The notes beneath the pieces are model-generated. The model saw nothing but the letters and a program-made list of their open reading frames with translations, made no database searches and was not told the DNA's origin. A DNA stretch of 64,000 nt from Burkholderia sp. lig30. GTDB lineage: Bacteria > Pseudomonadota > Gammaproteobacteria > Burkholderiales > Burkholderiaceae. This document shows positions 1-8,000 of this stretch, piece by piece; positions within the stretch are counted from its first letter, which is position 1; every line of letters starts with the position of its first letter. A program made the translations under genes and the position numbers. The stretch covers positions 1 through 64,000 of the forward strand of contig NZ_JGVW01000066.1 in assembly GCF_000687455.2 (NCBI RefSeq), written 5' to 3'.

Positions 1-20
1 GTGCCGTGCCGTGCCGTGCC
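1..20. repeat. Short tandem repeat (GTGCC)x4
   Basis: Four consecutive perfect copies of the pentamer GTGCC open the window, about 50 bases ahead of the ctlX-like start. Slippage-prone, but in apparently non-coding sequence. No function can be assigned. Confidence 0.6.
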
Positions 21-73
21 GATGCGGCGTCCCGCCGCCTCGGCCCCCGTTGCCCTTCGTCTCCTTGCTCGCG

Positions 74-1018
74 ATGAACCTCGTATCGATTCAGGCGCCC
101 GCCGCCGTCGTGATGATCCGGCCGCACCGCTTTCTCCCCAACCCGCAAACCGCCGCCGACAATGCGTTTCAACGCGACGCCGCGGCATGCGGCGCGCACG
201 ACGCGCACGCGTTGTCGGACGCGGCCCGCGACGAAGTCACCGCCGCGGCGCAGACGCTGTCGGAGACCGGCGTGCGCGTGCACGTGTTCGACGACCTCGG
301 CGAGCGCGGCACGCCCGACGCGGTGTTCCCGAACAACTGGTTCTCGACGCATCCGGGCGGCCACGTCGCGCTCTATCCGATGTACAGCCCGAACCGCCGC
401 CGCGAGCGGCGCGGCGACGTGATCGAGATGCTCAAGCGCGAATACCGCGTGCAGGACGTGATCGACTATTCCGGCCTCGAATACGACGACGTGTTCCTCG
501 AAGGCACCGGCGCGATGGTGCTCGACCACGTCGCGCGAATCGCGTATGCGGCGCGCTCGCGCCGCGCCGATCCGGTCGCGCTCGAGCGGTTCTGCACGCA
601 CTTCAACTTCGAGCCGGTGTGCTTCGACACGGCCGACGCAGACGGCAGGCCGATCTATCACACCAACGTGATGATGAGCGTCGCGACCGAATTCGCGCTG
701 ATCGGCCTCGACCTGATCGCCGATCCGCGGCGGCGGGACGAGGTCCATCGCCGCCTGGCCGAAACCGGCCGCGCGGTGATCGCGCTCGATCGCGCGCAGA
801 TCGCGAACTTCGCCGGCAATGCGCTCGAGCTGTCGGCGCGCGACGGCCGGGTACTGGCGCTGTCGCGGCGCGCGTTCGACTGCCTCACGCCGCACCAGCG
901 CAAGCGGATCGAGCGCTCGGCGCGCCTCGTGCCGCTCGACGTGCCGACGATCGAGATGGCGGGCGGCTCGGTGCGCTGCATGCTCGCCGGCATCCACCTC
1001 GCGCGGCGCCAGGGCTGA
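74..1018 (+). CDS. ctlX: CtlX-type amidinotransferase/arginine deiminase-fold hydrolase
   Basis: A 314-residue cytoplasmic protein of the guanidino-group-modifying (GME, pentein) superfamily, most like the citrulline-utilisation hydrolase CtlX. Visible family features are the N-terminal IRP segment (MIRPHRF), the substrate-loop motif FPNNWFSTH near residue 85, the LEGTGAMVLD block near 145, the histidine in YHTNVMMS near 195 and a late GGSVRCML stretch carrying the nucleophilic cysteine. These are the Asp/His/Cys elements of penteins. The likely reaction is hydrolysis of a guanidino or ureido group of an arginine/citrulline-like substrate. The ATG at 74 is preferred over the upstream in-frame ATG at 11, because the family starts just before the IRP motif and the upstream codons lie beside a simple repeat. 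No clear ribosome binding site is seen. The exact substrate is inferred from family membership only. Confidence 0.85.
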   Translation: MNLVSIQAPAAVVMIRPHRFLPNPQTAADNAFQRDAAACGAHDAHALSDAARDEVTAAAQTLSETGVRVHVFDDLGERGTPDAVFPNNWFSTHPGGHVALYPMYSPNRRRERRGDVIEMLKREYRVQDVIDYSGLEYDDVFLEGTGAMVLDHVARIAYAARSRRADPVALERFCTHFNFEPVCFDTADADGRPIYHTNVMMSVATEFALIGLDLIADPRRRDEVHRRLAETGRAVIALDRAQIANFAGNALELSARDGRVLALSRRAFDCLTPHQRKRIERSARLVPLDVPTIEMAGGSVRCMLAGIHLARRQG

Positions 1019-1057
1019 CGCACCGCGGGCCGTGTGGCGCGCGCACCGCTGGCCGGG

Positions 1058-1225
1058 TCAGCCGGCCTGTTCGGCCAGCGCGTCGATCAGCGCCGTCGCG
1101 CACTGCACCGCCAGCGCCGCGCTGCGCGCCGGGTCGACGCTCGCGCCGGTTGCCAGCATGCCTTGCACCATACTGCACAGCAGCTCCTTGGCCAGATCGG
1201 CAATGTCGTTGTCTCGCTCGGTCAT
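1058..1225 (-). CDS. Small conserved hypothetical protein (55 aa)
   Basis: A 55-residue acidic, probably all-helical protein beginning MTERDNDIADLAKELL. It has no signal peptide and no transmembrane segment. An AGGAGG ribosome binding site sits six bases upstream of the ATG at 1225, which is the main argument that the gene is real. It lies downstream of the transglutaminase-family gene on the same strand and converges on ctlX. It contains two cysteines but no recognisable metal motif. I do not recognise the function. Confidence 0.6.
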   Translation of the reverse strand: MTERDNDIADLAKELLCSMVQGMLATGASVDPARSAALAVQCATALIDALAEQAG

Positions 1226-1317
1226 GATGTGCCTCCTGCGGTTCGTTTCACCGCGACGATTCATCCGCTCCGCTCCGGCGGCCGCCGCCCCTGCCGATCC
1301 GGCAAGGCCCGCCGCCG

Positions 1318-3201
1318 TCACGGCCCCTTCATTCGTACGACGATCTGCGCTTGCGTGTCGCGCTCGATTCGCGCGAGCGCCGCGCGCATCGCGTCGAAAT
1401 CCTCCGGCGTGCAGACCTGCCGGTCGAAGCGCGCGTCCAGCCGCCGCGTGATCTGCACGACGTGCGCGGCGGAATCGTAAACATAGCGCGACGCGAAATC
1501 GAAGAAGCGATCGCGCGCCGACGCGTCGGCCGGCATATCGGTGACGACGGCGGTGTCCGGCAACGCGATCTGTGCGGTCTCGCGAAACGCGCCGCCGATG
1601 CACACCCACGGCTGCGTGCGCGCCGGCTCCGCGAGCCAGCCCTGCACCTGCGTGGCGATGCCGCCCGCGAGGCTCGACAGCGCGGGCAGCGCGGTCGTCC
1701 CGTCCGGCCATACGAAGTGATCGAGCGTGCCCGTCATCGTGACGGAAAACGGCCCGCCCGTCGCGTCGCGGTCGCTGCTCTCCCACCGCGCGACGCCGCG
1801 CAGGCCGCTTTGCCGCAAGCGGTCGGCGACGATCTGCTGCGCGCGTTCGCGCGGCGCACGCCGGAACAGGTTGCGCTCCAGCTCGGCAGTCCAGCCGGCA
1901 TCCTCGACATAGGACTGAAAGCGCGCGGCGCCGGTCTGCGCGGCGTCGATCTGCAGATGCGCGACGCGTTCGCGCGCCTGCACGGGCGGCGTGCGGGCAA
2001 GCACGCCCTCGTCCACCCGCAGCGCCGGCCGGTCCATCACGATCGGCGGCAGGTCGCCGAATGCGATGCCCGCCGTCGTGGTGTCGGCATACAGATCGAG
2101 ATCGGGCATCCAGGTGATCGCGTGGTTGATCGCGCTGACCCCGTAGCCGGGCACCGCGGGCAGCGTATAGACGGAACCGAGGTTGAGCAGCACCGGTTCG
2201 CTGCGAATCCCCGCCGCCGCGAGCAACGCGCCGAACAGCGCCACGTGATCCTTGCAGTCGCCGTAGCGGTTGCGCAGGATGTCCGTGACACGATGAGGCG
2301 CGGCCGCCGTTTCGCCGAGAAACAGCGCGACGTAGCGCACGTTCGCCTGCACCCAGTCGTAGAGCGCGCGCGCCTTGTCGCGCGGCTGCGGCGCGTTCGC
2401 AGTCAGCGCCTGCGCGAGCTGCACGATTGCGGGGTCGGTCGCGCCGGGGTCGACCGCCGACGCGCGGTAGCGTGCGGCGAACGACGCGAAATCCGGGACG
2501 GTCGTGACCATCAGCCGGTCGCCGTAGGTCGCATAGCCAACCGCGCCGTTCTCGATGCGCTGATAGGGGCCGTGGCGGTAGTCGAACTCATAGCGGGTGC
2601 GGCCGTTCTCCGTGACCGGCTCGCGCGCGACGTAGCCGCGCGCATCCGCATAAAGCGGCATGTCGGTAGGCAAGTCGAAGATCAGGCGCTGGCTGTCGAC
2701 CGGCTCGCGCGACGGTTCGACGTAGTACGCGAAATAGCCGGGATTGAGCGGCCGGATGCGTGCCTTGCGGAACGCGATGCGCGTGCGCGATCCCGCCTCG
2801 ACGCCCGGGAACACCACCGTGCGGAGCACGCCGTCCTGAAACGTCGGCGCGCCCGCGGAGCGCGGCTCCTGCACGTCGCGGATCGCTTCCGGCCCGACCG
2901 GGTGCGCGACGCCGTCGCGATCGATCGTCTCGGCCGCCAGCAGTTCGACCTTCTCGATGTCCTTGTCGAACCACACATAGCGTTGCGCGACCGCGTCGAT
3001 GCCGCTCGCGGTGTTTGCGCGCAGCGTCGATTCGTCGTGCTCGTCGAGCATGCCGTCGCGCTGGATCACGAACACGTGGACGTCGCTTTCGATCGAGGCG
3101 GGCGACGTGTCGTCCGCGTCCGGCGCGTCCGGCGTCGCACTTGCGCGGCACACCGACAGGCAGACGCACGCGAAGCCAAGCAACCGGACGAAAGAGCGCA
3201 T
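1318..3201 (-). CDS. Exported DUF3857 / transglutaminase-like protein
   Basis: A 627-residue protein with an N-terminal signal peptide (MRSFVRLLGFACVCLSVCRA), so probably periplasmic. The N-terminal half follows the DUF3857 pattern (VWFDKDIEKVELLAAETI, then a beta-rich region). It is followed by a transglutaminase-like core: a putative catalytic Cys in RNRYGDCKDHVALFGALL, a downstream His in AINHAITWMPDLDLYADTT and the Asp of that last motif. In this family the core is thought to act as a protease or amidase-like domain rather than a cross-linker. The start at 3201 is chosen because it puts the signal peptide at the N-terminus; an in-frame codon at 3294 would add 31 residues of basic sequence before it. 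The substrate is unknown. Confidence 0.85.
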   Translation of the reverse strand: MRSFVRLLGFACVCLSVCRASATPDAPDADDTSPASIESDVHVFVIQRDGMLDEHDESTLRANTASGIDAVAQRYVWFDKDIEKVELLAAETIDRDGVAHPVGPEAIRDVQEPRSAGAPTFQDGVLRTVVFPGVEAGSRTRIAFRKARIRPLNPGYFAYYVEPSREPVDSQRLIFDLPTDMPLYADARGYVAREPVTENGRTRYEFDYRHGPYQRIENGAVGYATYGDRLMVTTVPDFASFAARYRASAVDPGATDPAIVQLAQALTANAPQPRDKARALYDWVQANVRYVALFLGETAAAPHRVTDILRNRYGDCKDHVALFGALLAAAGIRSEPVLLNLGSVYTLPAVPGYGVSAINHAITWMPDLDLYADTTTAGIAFGDLPPIVMDRPALRVDEGVLARTPPVQARERVAHLQIDAAQTGAARFQSYVEDAGWTAELERNLFRRAPRERAQQIVADRLRQSGLRGVARWESSDRDATGGPFSVTMTGTLDHFVWPDGTTALPALSSLAGGIATQVQGWLAEPARTQPWVCIGGAFRETAQIALPDTAVVTDMPADASARDRFFDFASRYVYDSAAHVVQITRRLDARFDRQVCTPEDFDAMRAALARIERDTQAQIVVRMKGP

Positions 3202-3413
3202 CGCGTCGAACCTCGCGGCAGGCATGCCAATGGAGTGGCGGCACCGCGCCGCACTGGCGATCAGACTACGCCTATTGCGTGGCGTCCGCTGCATGCCGTT
3301 TGTGGCACGAATTCAGGGCCGGAGTGCTCGCGAAGCGGCGCAATGCGCGGGGAGAATGCGCGACGCAGCGCCTGTTGGCGCGGCGTCGCATTCCATCGCG
3401 GCCGGAGACCGGC

Positions 3414-3827
3414 TCAGCGCCTGTCGATCGAATACTTGCCCGGCCCCGTCACCGCCAGCAGCAGCATGCCGCCGGCGATACTGACGTTCTTGTAGAAGTT
3501 GATCATCGCCATGTACTGATCCATCCCGTGCAACGCCCAGTAACGGTGGCCGATCAGCGCGGTGGCGACCGTATAGACGGCGAAGATCAGCGCGAGCGGG
3601 CGAGTGTAGAAGCCTGCGAGGATCAGCAAGCCGCCAGCCAGCTCGACCGCCACGGCAATCACCGCCGACAGCGCCGGAATGGGCGCCCCCGTCGACGCCA
3701 TATACGCAACCGTACCCGAGAAGCCGGCGAGCTTCTGCCAGCCAAACAACACGAACAGCACCATCATCAGCACACGAGCAGACAGCAGCATGCCGTCCTT
3801 CTGCGATTCCAGCGAAACGTATCTCAT
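3414..3827 (-). CDS. DoxX family membrane protein
   Basis: A 137-residue inner-membrane protein with four predicted hydrophobic segments, roughly residues 13-30, 45-65, 70-90 and 105-125. It shows the DoxX features LFVLFGWQKLAGF near the N-terminus, PAL...AVELAGGLLILAGF in the middle and a closing MINFYKNVSIAGGMLLL helix. DoxX-like proteins are small quinol/redox-associated membrane proteins, but the role of this subclass is unsettled. Two starts are possible, ATG at 3827 and GTG at 3836; I use the ATG. The gene is alone, with a palindromic element about 215 bases upstream (see 4042-4092). Confidence 0.85.
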   Translation of the reverse strand: MRYVSLESQKDGMLLSARVLMMVLFVLFGWQKLAGFSGTVAYMASTGAPIPALSAVIAVAVELAGGLLILAGFYTRPLALIFAVYTVATALIGHRYWALHGMDQYMAMINFYKNVSIAGGMLLLAVTGPGKYSIDRR

Positions 3828-4200
3828 AGCACTCACCCAATAAATGAACGGTTATCCGGCGCGCTCAGGCAACGATGTGCGACATGCCCCTGCGCCGAGC
3901 CAAACGAAAACACCCATCGCGCGACGTTCAGATAGTCAGCAAACCTGTCTGCACGCCGTTCGACCCGATGCCGCGATGCTTGCCGAATCCGGCGGATCGA
4001 ATCTCGCGAAGCAATATCGGTAGTCTACTGACACATACAGATTGATCAACGGCACAAAACGAGATTGGTTGTCACGTTTTGGTTGACGATCAAAAGTCTA
4101 TCGGGGCATGGGCATCGCGACCGTTCATTTTTTTGCGCTGTTCGAGCTCGCCGCCGCCATCATCTGCGCCCGCTTCGGCGATGGCTTGCGCTCGCGAATC
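3828..4200. other. Intergenic region upstream of doxX-like gene
   Basis: No convincing coding sequence. Base composition becomes visibly A+T-richer from about 4020, which I take as the edge of the accessory island. The only structure seen is the nested palindrome at 4042-4092, listed separately. Confidence 0.5.
4042..4092. promoter_or_regulatory. Nested imperfect palindrome, candidate operator
   Basis: Outer arms TTGATC and GATCAA enclose AAC and GTT and then a perfect inner pair CAAAACG (4055-4061) and CGTTTTG (4075-4081) separated by 13 bases. No T-run follows on either strand, so a dyad operator is more likely than a terminator. It lies between the end of the araC-type gene and the start of the DoxX gene, both on the minus strand. 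Confidence 0.4.
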
Positions 4201-5004
4201 TTAATCAGGAAGCCGAATCTTCCTGAGTTTCGTCGGCGTGATGCCGAAAAGATGCCTGAATTTAATGGTAAAAAGAGATTGAGAGTTGTATCCGCAGCAT
4301 TCGGCAATGCGGCCTATCGGCTCCATGGTTGTCTGCACCAGATGGAGACCATGCCCCAACCTTACCCTGTCAATGATCGACTTGATGCTCGCTCCCTCCT
4401 TTTTCAATCGCCTGCGGAGCGTCGACTCACTTACGGCCATTTGTACCGCAAGCCGCTCGACATTCCAGTCACCTTGAATGTTCTTACTGACGATTTCATG
4501 AATCTGGTGACCAAGCCCCGGGGGAGCCGAAATAGAACCCACATCCTCGTATCCCGAAAGATATAGAAGCTGGAGAAGCTCTTCCTTCCTGAAGTCCCAC
4601 AATTCGCGAGGCGCAAAACTCGACCACTCGATGAATTGCATCAGGGTCTTTTTCAGCGTGAAATCGATTTCCCCCTGAAAATATCGCCTTCTGCCTCTTT
4701 TCCCGCTCCGGAATTTATTGAAGTTTCCGTAATCGAAGTCGACCAGAATCGCCAGGTACTCATCGCCCGGAATATTCCTCATGTCTATGTCGGAAGCATT
4801 GGGCAGGAACAGGAAGTTTCCAGCCGGGCATCTTATTTCATCCGCCTCGCCCAGCTGTTTGATGCCGGCGAGCACGAAAATCAGCAGCGGCTTCGAAACA
4901 GGAGCATTCAGGATCCTTTGCTCCTTGAACGACGAGTACACCGAGAATGGCAGCGCCTTCTCGTCATGCAACATCTTCTTGGCTAGAGACACGAGATCCT
5001 GCAT
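4201..5004 (-). CDS. AraC family transcriptional regulator
   Basis: A 267-residue regulator. The C-terminal ~100 residues carry the two helix-turn-helix units of AraC/XylS proteins: the first around WNVERLAVQMAVSESTLRRRLKKEG (near 175-200), the second ending in IAECCGYNSQSLFTIKFRHLFGITPTKLRK (near 225-262), which fits the signature of the family. The N-terminal domain resembles a cupin-like ligand sensor (LLIFVLAGIKQL...PAGNFLFLPN). The gene lies directly downstream of the four-domain acyltransferase gene on the same strand but is separated from it by a strong hairpin at 5037-5070, so it probably has its own promoter in 5005-5036. Context suggests it regulates that gene; this is inference. 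Its lysine-rich composition is unlike the neighbouring chromosome. Confidence 0.88.
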   Translation of the reverse strand: MQDLVSLAKKMLHDEKALPFSVYSSFKEQRILNAPVSKPLLIFVLAGIKQLGEADEIRCPAGNFLFLPNASDIDMRNIPGDEYLAILVDFDYGNFNKFRSGKRGRRRYFQGEIDFTLKKTLMQFIEWSSFAPRELWDFRKEELLQLLYLSGYEDVGSISAPPGLGHQIHEIVSKNIQGDWNVERLAVQMAVSESTLRRRLKKEGASIKSIIDRVRLGHGLHLVQTTMEPIGRIAECCGYNSQSLFTIKFRHLFGITPTKLRKIRLPD

Positions 5005-5036
5005 TTTTCGAGGCCGGATTTAATTGAAAAATGACC

Positions 5037-5070
5037 GTGCGCCTTTCCACGAAAAAGCGGAAAGGCGCAC
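5037..5070 (-). terminator. Rho-independent terminator of the four-domain gene
   Basis: Perfect 12-base arms (GTGCGCCTTTCC at 5037-5048 and GGAAAGGCGCAC at 5059-5070) with a 10-base loop lie 21 bases beyond the stop of the 1433-residue protein. On the minus strand the stem is followed shortly by a run of five T. Confidence 0.85.
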
Positions 5071-5091
5071 GAGGTTCATGCCGCCGTTACA

Positions 5092-8000
5092 CTAGGTGGC
5101 TTGAAGAACTCGCCCCTGCGGCTCGAATTCCCCGTTCCTGGCTGCGTCCACGATGTCGGCAACCTCGCGAATGGAGCGGGCCGACATGATGTCCGCCACG
5201 GAAAGCGAAACCTTTCGGCTGGACGTAGAACACTCGGCCTGAAGCGCGCTCGCGAACTGCACGATGCCCAGCGATGCAAGGCCACACTCCTCAAGACTCC
5301 ACTCCGGCTTCGCCTCCATGCCGGTAGTCCGCTGCACGATCCGAAGCACGATGGACATCGTATCTTTCTCCGGATGCGACGTCGCGCCGACCTTTCTCAA
5401 TGAACTCAACGCAAGGCCGAACCACCTTCTTATCACCCCATCGGCAGGCTGCACGAGCTTCCCGAAGAGCACGACCAGGCCGACGACATAGAAATACTCG
5501 TACCATTCCACCGGAACCGGCTGCGGGCTGAACCAGTAGAAGTCCTTTCTATGACTCCACCAGTTCCACCATTCGCCGTTCCTTGTGATCGCATAGTACC
5601 ACTGACCGACCATCTGATGAAACAGGAAGCACGCGTAGGCGGTTGGCGCCAGCACTTGCGAAACAGGATTAAGCCGCAGGATCCTTGCCGTCATCCCTTG
5701 CCCGGTGCTCAACGCAAACACCCAAAGCAAAGTGAACGGAGCGAACAACCTCGAATTGACCTCATCCCAAATTCGGTTGACTATCCCGGGATCGGCGAAA
5801 TTGTCGGCCGCCTCGGGACGCAGGAAAAACGTTTCGAGAGAAGCTTTATCCAGCGACGGCCCATGAGGAATATACCCTTGCGCGACATGCGCAACACTCA
5901 CCACGATGATGAGCACCGTAATGGCGTCGGCAATGTAACCCCAGATGTAGGCTCGACGTTGTTCGGAAGGACGAATCGCATCGTACAGAAATGCGGCGCA
6001 CATGCCCGCCGCGAAGTACACCATCCAGAATGGCGCGAACAGGTAGAAGCCCAGCATGACGGCATTGTCCTTGTCTGCCATCGCTGCCTGCTCGGCGGTC
6101 GGGACGATTTTCTCGCCGGTCAGACGATCAAAGAAGCCATAGCCCGTCGCATCCGCTGCGTATCCGTACCAGAATCCGAGCAATATCAGGACGTTGACCC
6201 CCAACCCGCCTGCCGTCAGCAGAATCAGCCGCTTCGTATTGCCCCGACTCTTGAGCAGAGCGTTGTACAGAAACGGAAACACCACCAGGCACTGGAAATA
6301 CATGGAAATGAACCAGAGATAGAATCCCAGGAACCATGAAGCGCTCCAAAGTGGCGTAGCCGACAACCCTGTCAGATATATCGCCAACGTCGACACCAGG
6401 TTGGCCATCCACGAACCCTGGAAAATCGGCGTGCCTTCACAAAACAGTCGGCCAACATCACCTGACTGCGAATTCCAATGGAATACGGAAGAAAACGTCG
6501 ACGGCTGGCAGTTCGGCACAAGATTGATCAGCGCCAGGAATACCGCGAATGCATACAGTGGATATATCGTCGAGATTCTGGCCCAGACAAAGGATGCCTT
6601 TCGCGTGATCAGGGACGGCATGAAAACCGTCAGCGAGAATCCCGCCACGACAAAGAAAGCATGTACGTGCCACGGAAATTGCCGCAGGTTCGCGAAGGCT
6701 CCCCAGGACTGATCTGAGCCGATGTGCATGAACATCACATAGCAGGCCAGAAGAAATCGAAGTCCGGCGATAGCGGACCAATCGACGTTCGGTTTTCCGT
6801 CAACGCCCGTTTCGACCGACGCCGCTTTAGCGCCTGATGCGACAGCAGGGGGCGGCGTTTTTTTCGACGCAGACGCCCCCATGCCGAGAACCTCCGCAAG
6901 CCCGTTTCTGATGTACTTCCGACTTGACGTCTTGGGCAGATCCTCGTCCTGGACAAGCTTTATGAAAGCCGGAAGCTTGTGGGGAGCCAATCCCTCTTTG
7001 CGCAGAAATTCCCGCACTTCTTTCGTCGCATCCTGGTCGGTGACACGCAACGTGGCGGATGATTTAAGGACCAGCGCGCAACCCACCTCTTCCCCATAAA
7101 CGTCGGAGGGCACGGGAAAGCACACCGGGGTGCCGACCCACGGGTGCCGAGCCAGGATGTTTTCTATTTCGAACGGAGAAATCTGCTCCCCGCCCCTCTT
7201 GATCATCTCCTTTATTCTTCCTCGCAAGGAAAGCGTCCCGTCATGATTCATTTCGCCCAGGTCGCCGGTCAAGAACCAGCGGCGAATCGATCCATCCTCA
7301 TGGGACTTCAACAGAAAACGCGATTGACGATTGGCTGCCTGATTATTCAGATATCCGGAGAACACCGTCGGGCCGGATAGGGCGACCTCGCCGACGACGC
7401 CGAAGGGCAGCGGGCGCAATGTCGCGGAATCGACCACCGCCATGGAAGCCGTCACCGGTACGCCAACCGACCCAGGCTGTTGCAGCCACCCCGTTTCGCT
7501 CCTGGGAGGCTGCGAAATCGGCATTTGCTCCGACATGCCGTACGTGGTGACGACTTCACATCCGTACGTGGTCTCGAGTAGCTGGCGGTCCACTTCCTTG
7601 AGTTCGGCGGCCCCCGAGCGGATGACGCGGAGATGGTGAGATGGCCAAGTGCCGCTCTGACTCAGATAGGTTTCCGCGTTATCGCGAAGATATCGTGCCG
7701 TAGCGTTGTGAATGGTCGGAACGGCGGAATACCAGGTCGGCTTGGGATTCGATCGGCTCAGCGCCTCCACCATCCCTTGCGGGTTGTACAGGCCATCGCA
7801 CGTGATCGATGCGCCCACGGCCACGCTGCACAGAATCGATGCGCTGATTCCCCCTATATGGTCCAGGGGCATGATGCTGTACGTTACGTCGCTGGCATTG
7901 ATCCCGATGCCGTCAGCCAGGATCGCAGCATTCCAGACCAAATCGCGTTGACGCAGCGGAACCACTTTCGGTGTCGAGGTGCTGCCGGAAGTGCGAAGCA

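Noticed and set aside
1..1227. A long open frame over the ctlX gene in another frame (408 codons)
   Set aside because: It is Arg/Ala-rich shadow coding of a high-G+C gene. The overlapping frame has clear pentein motifs.
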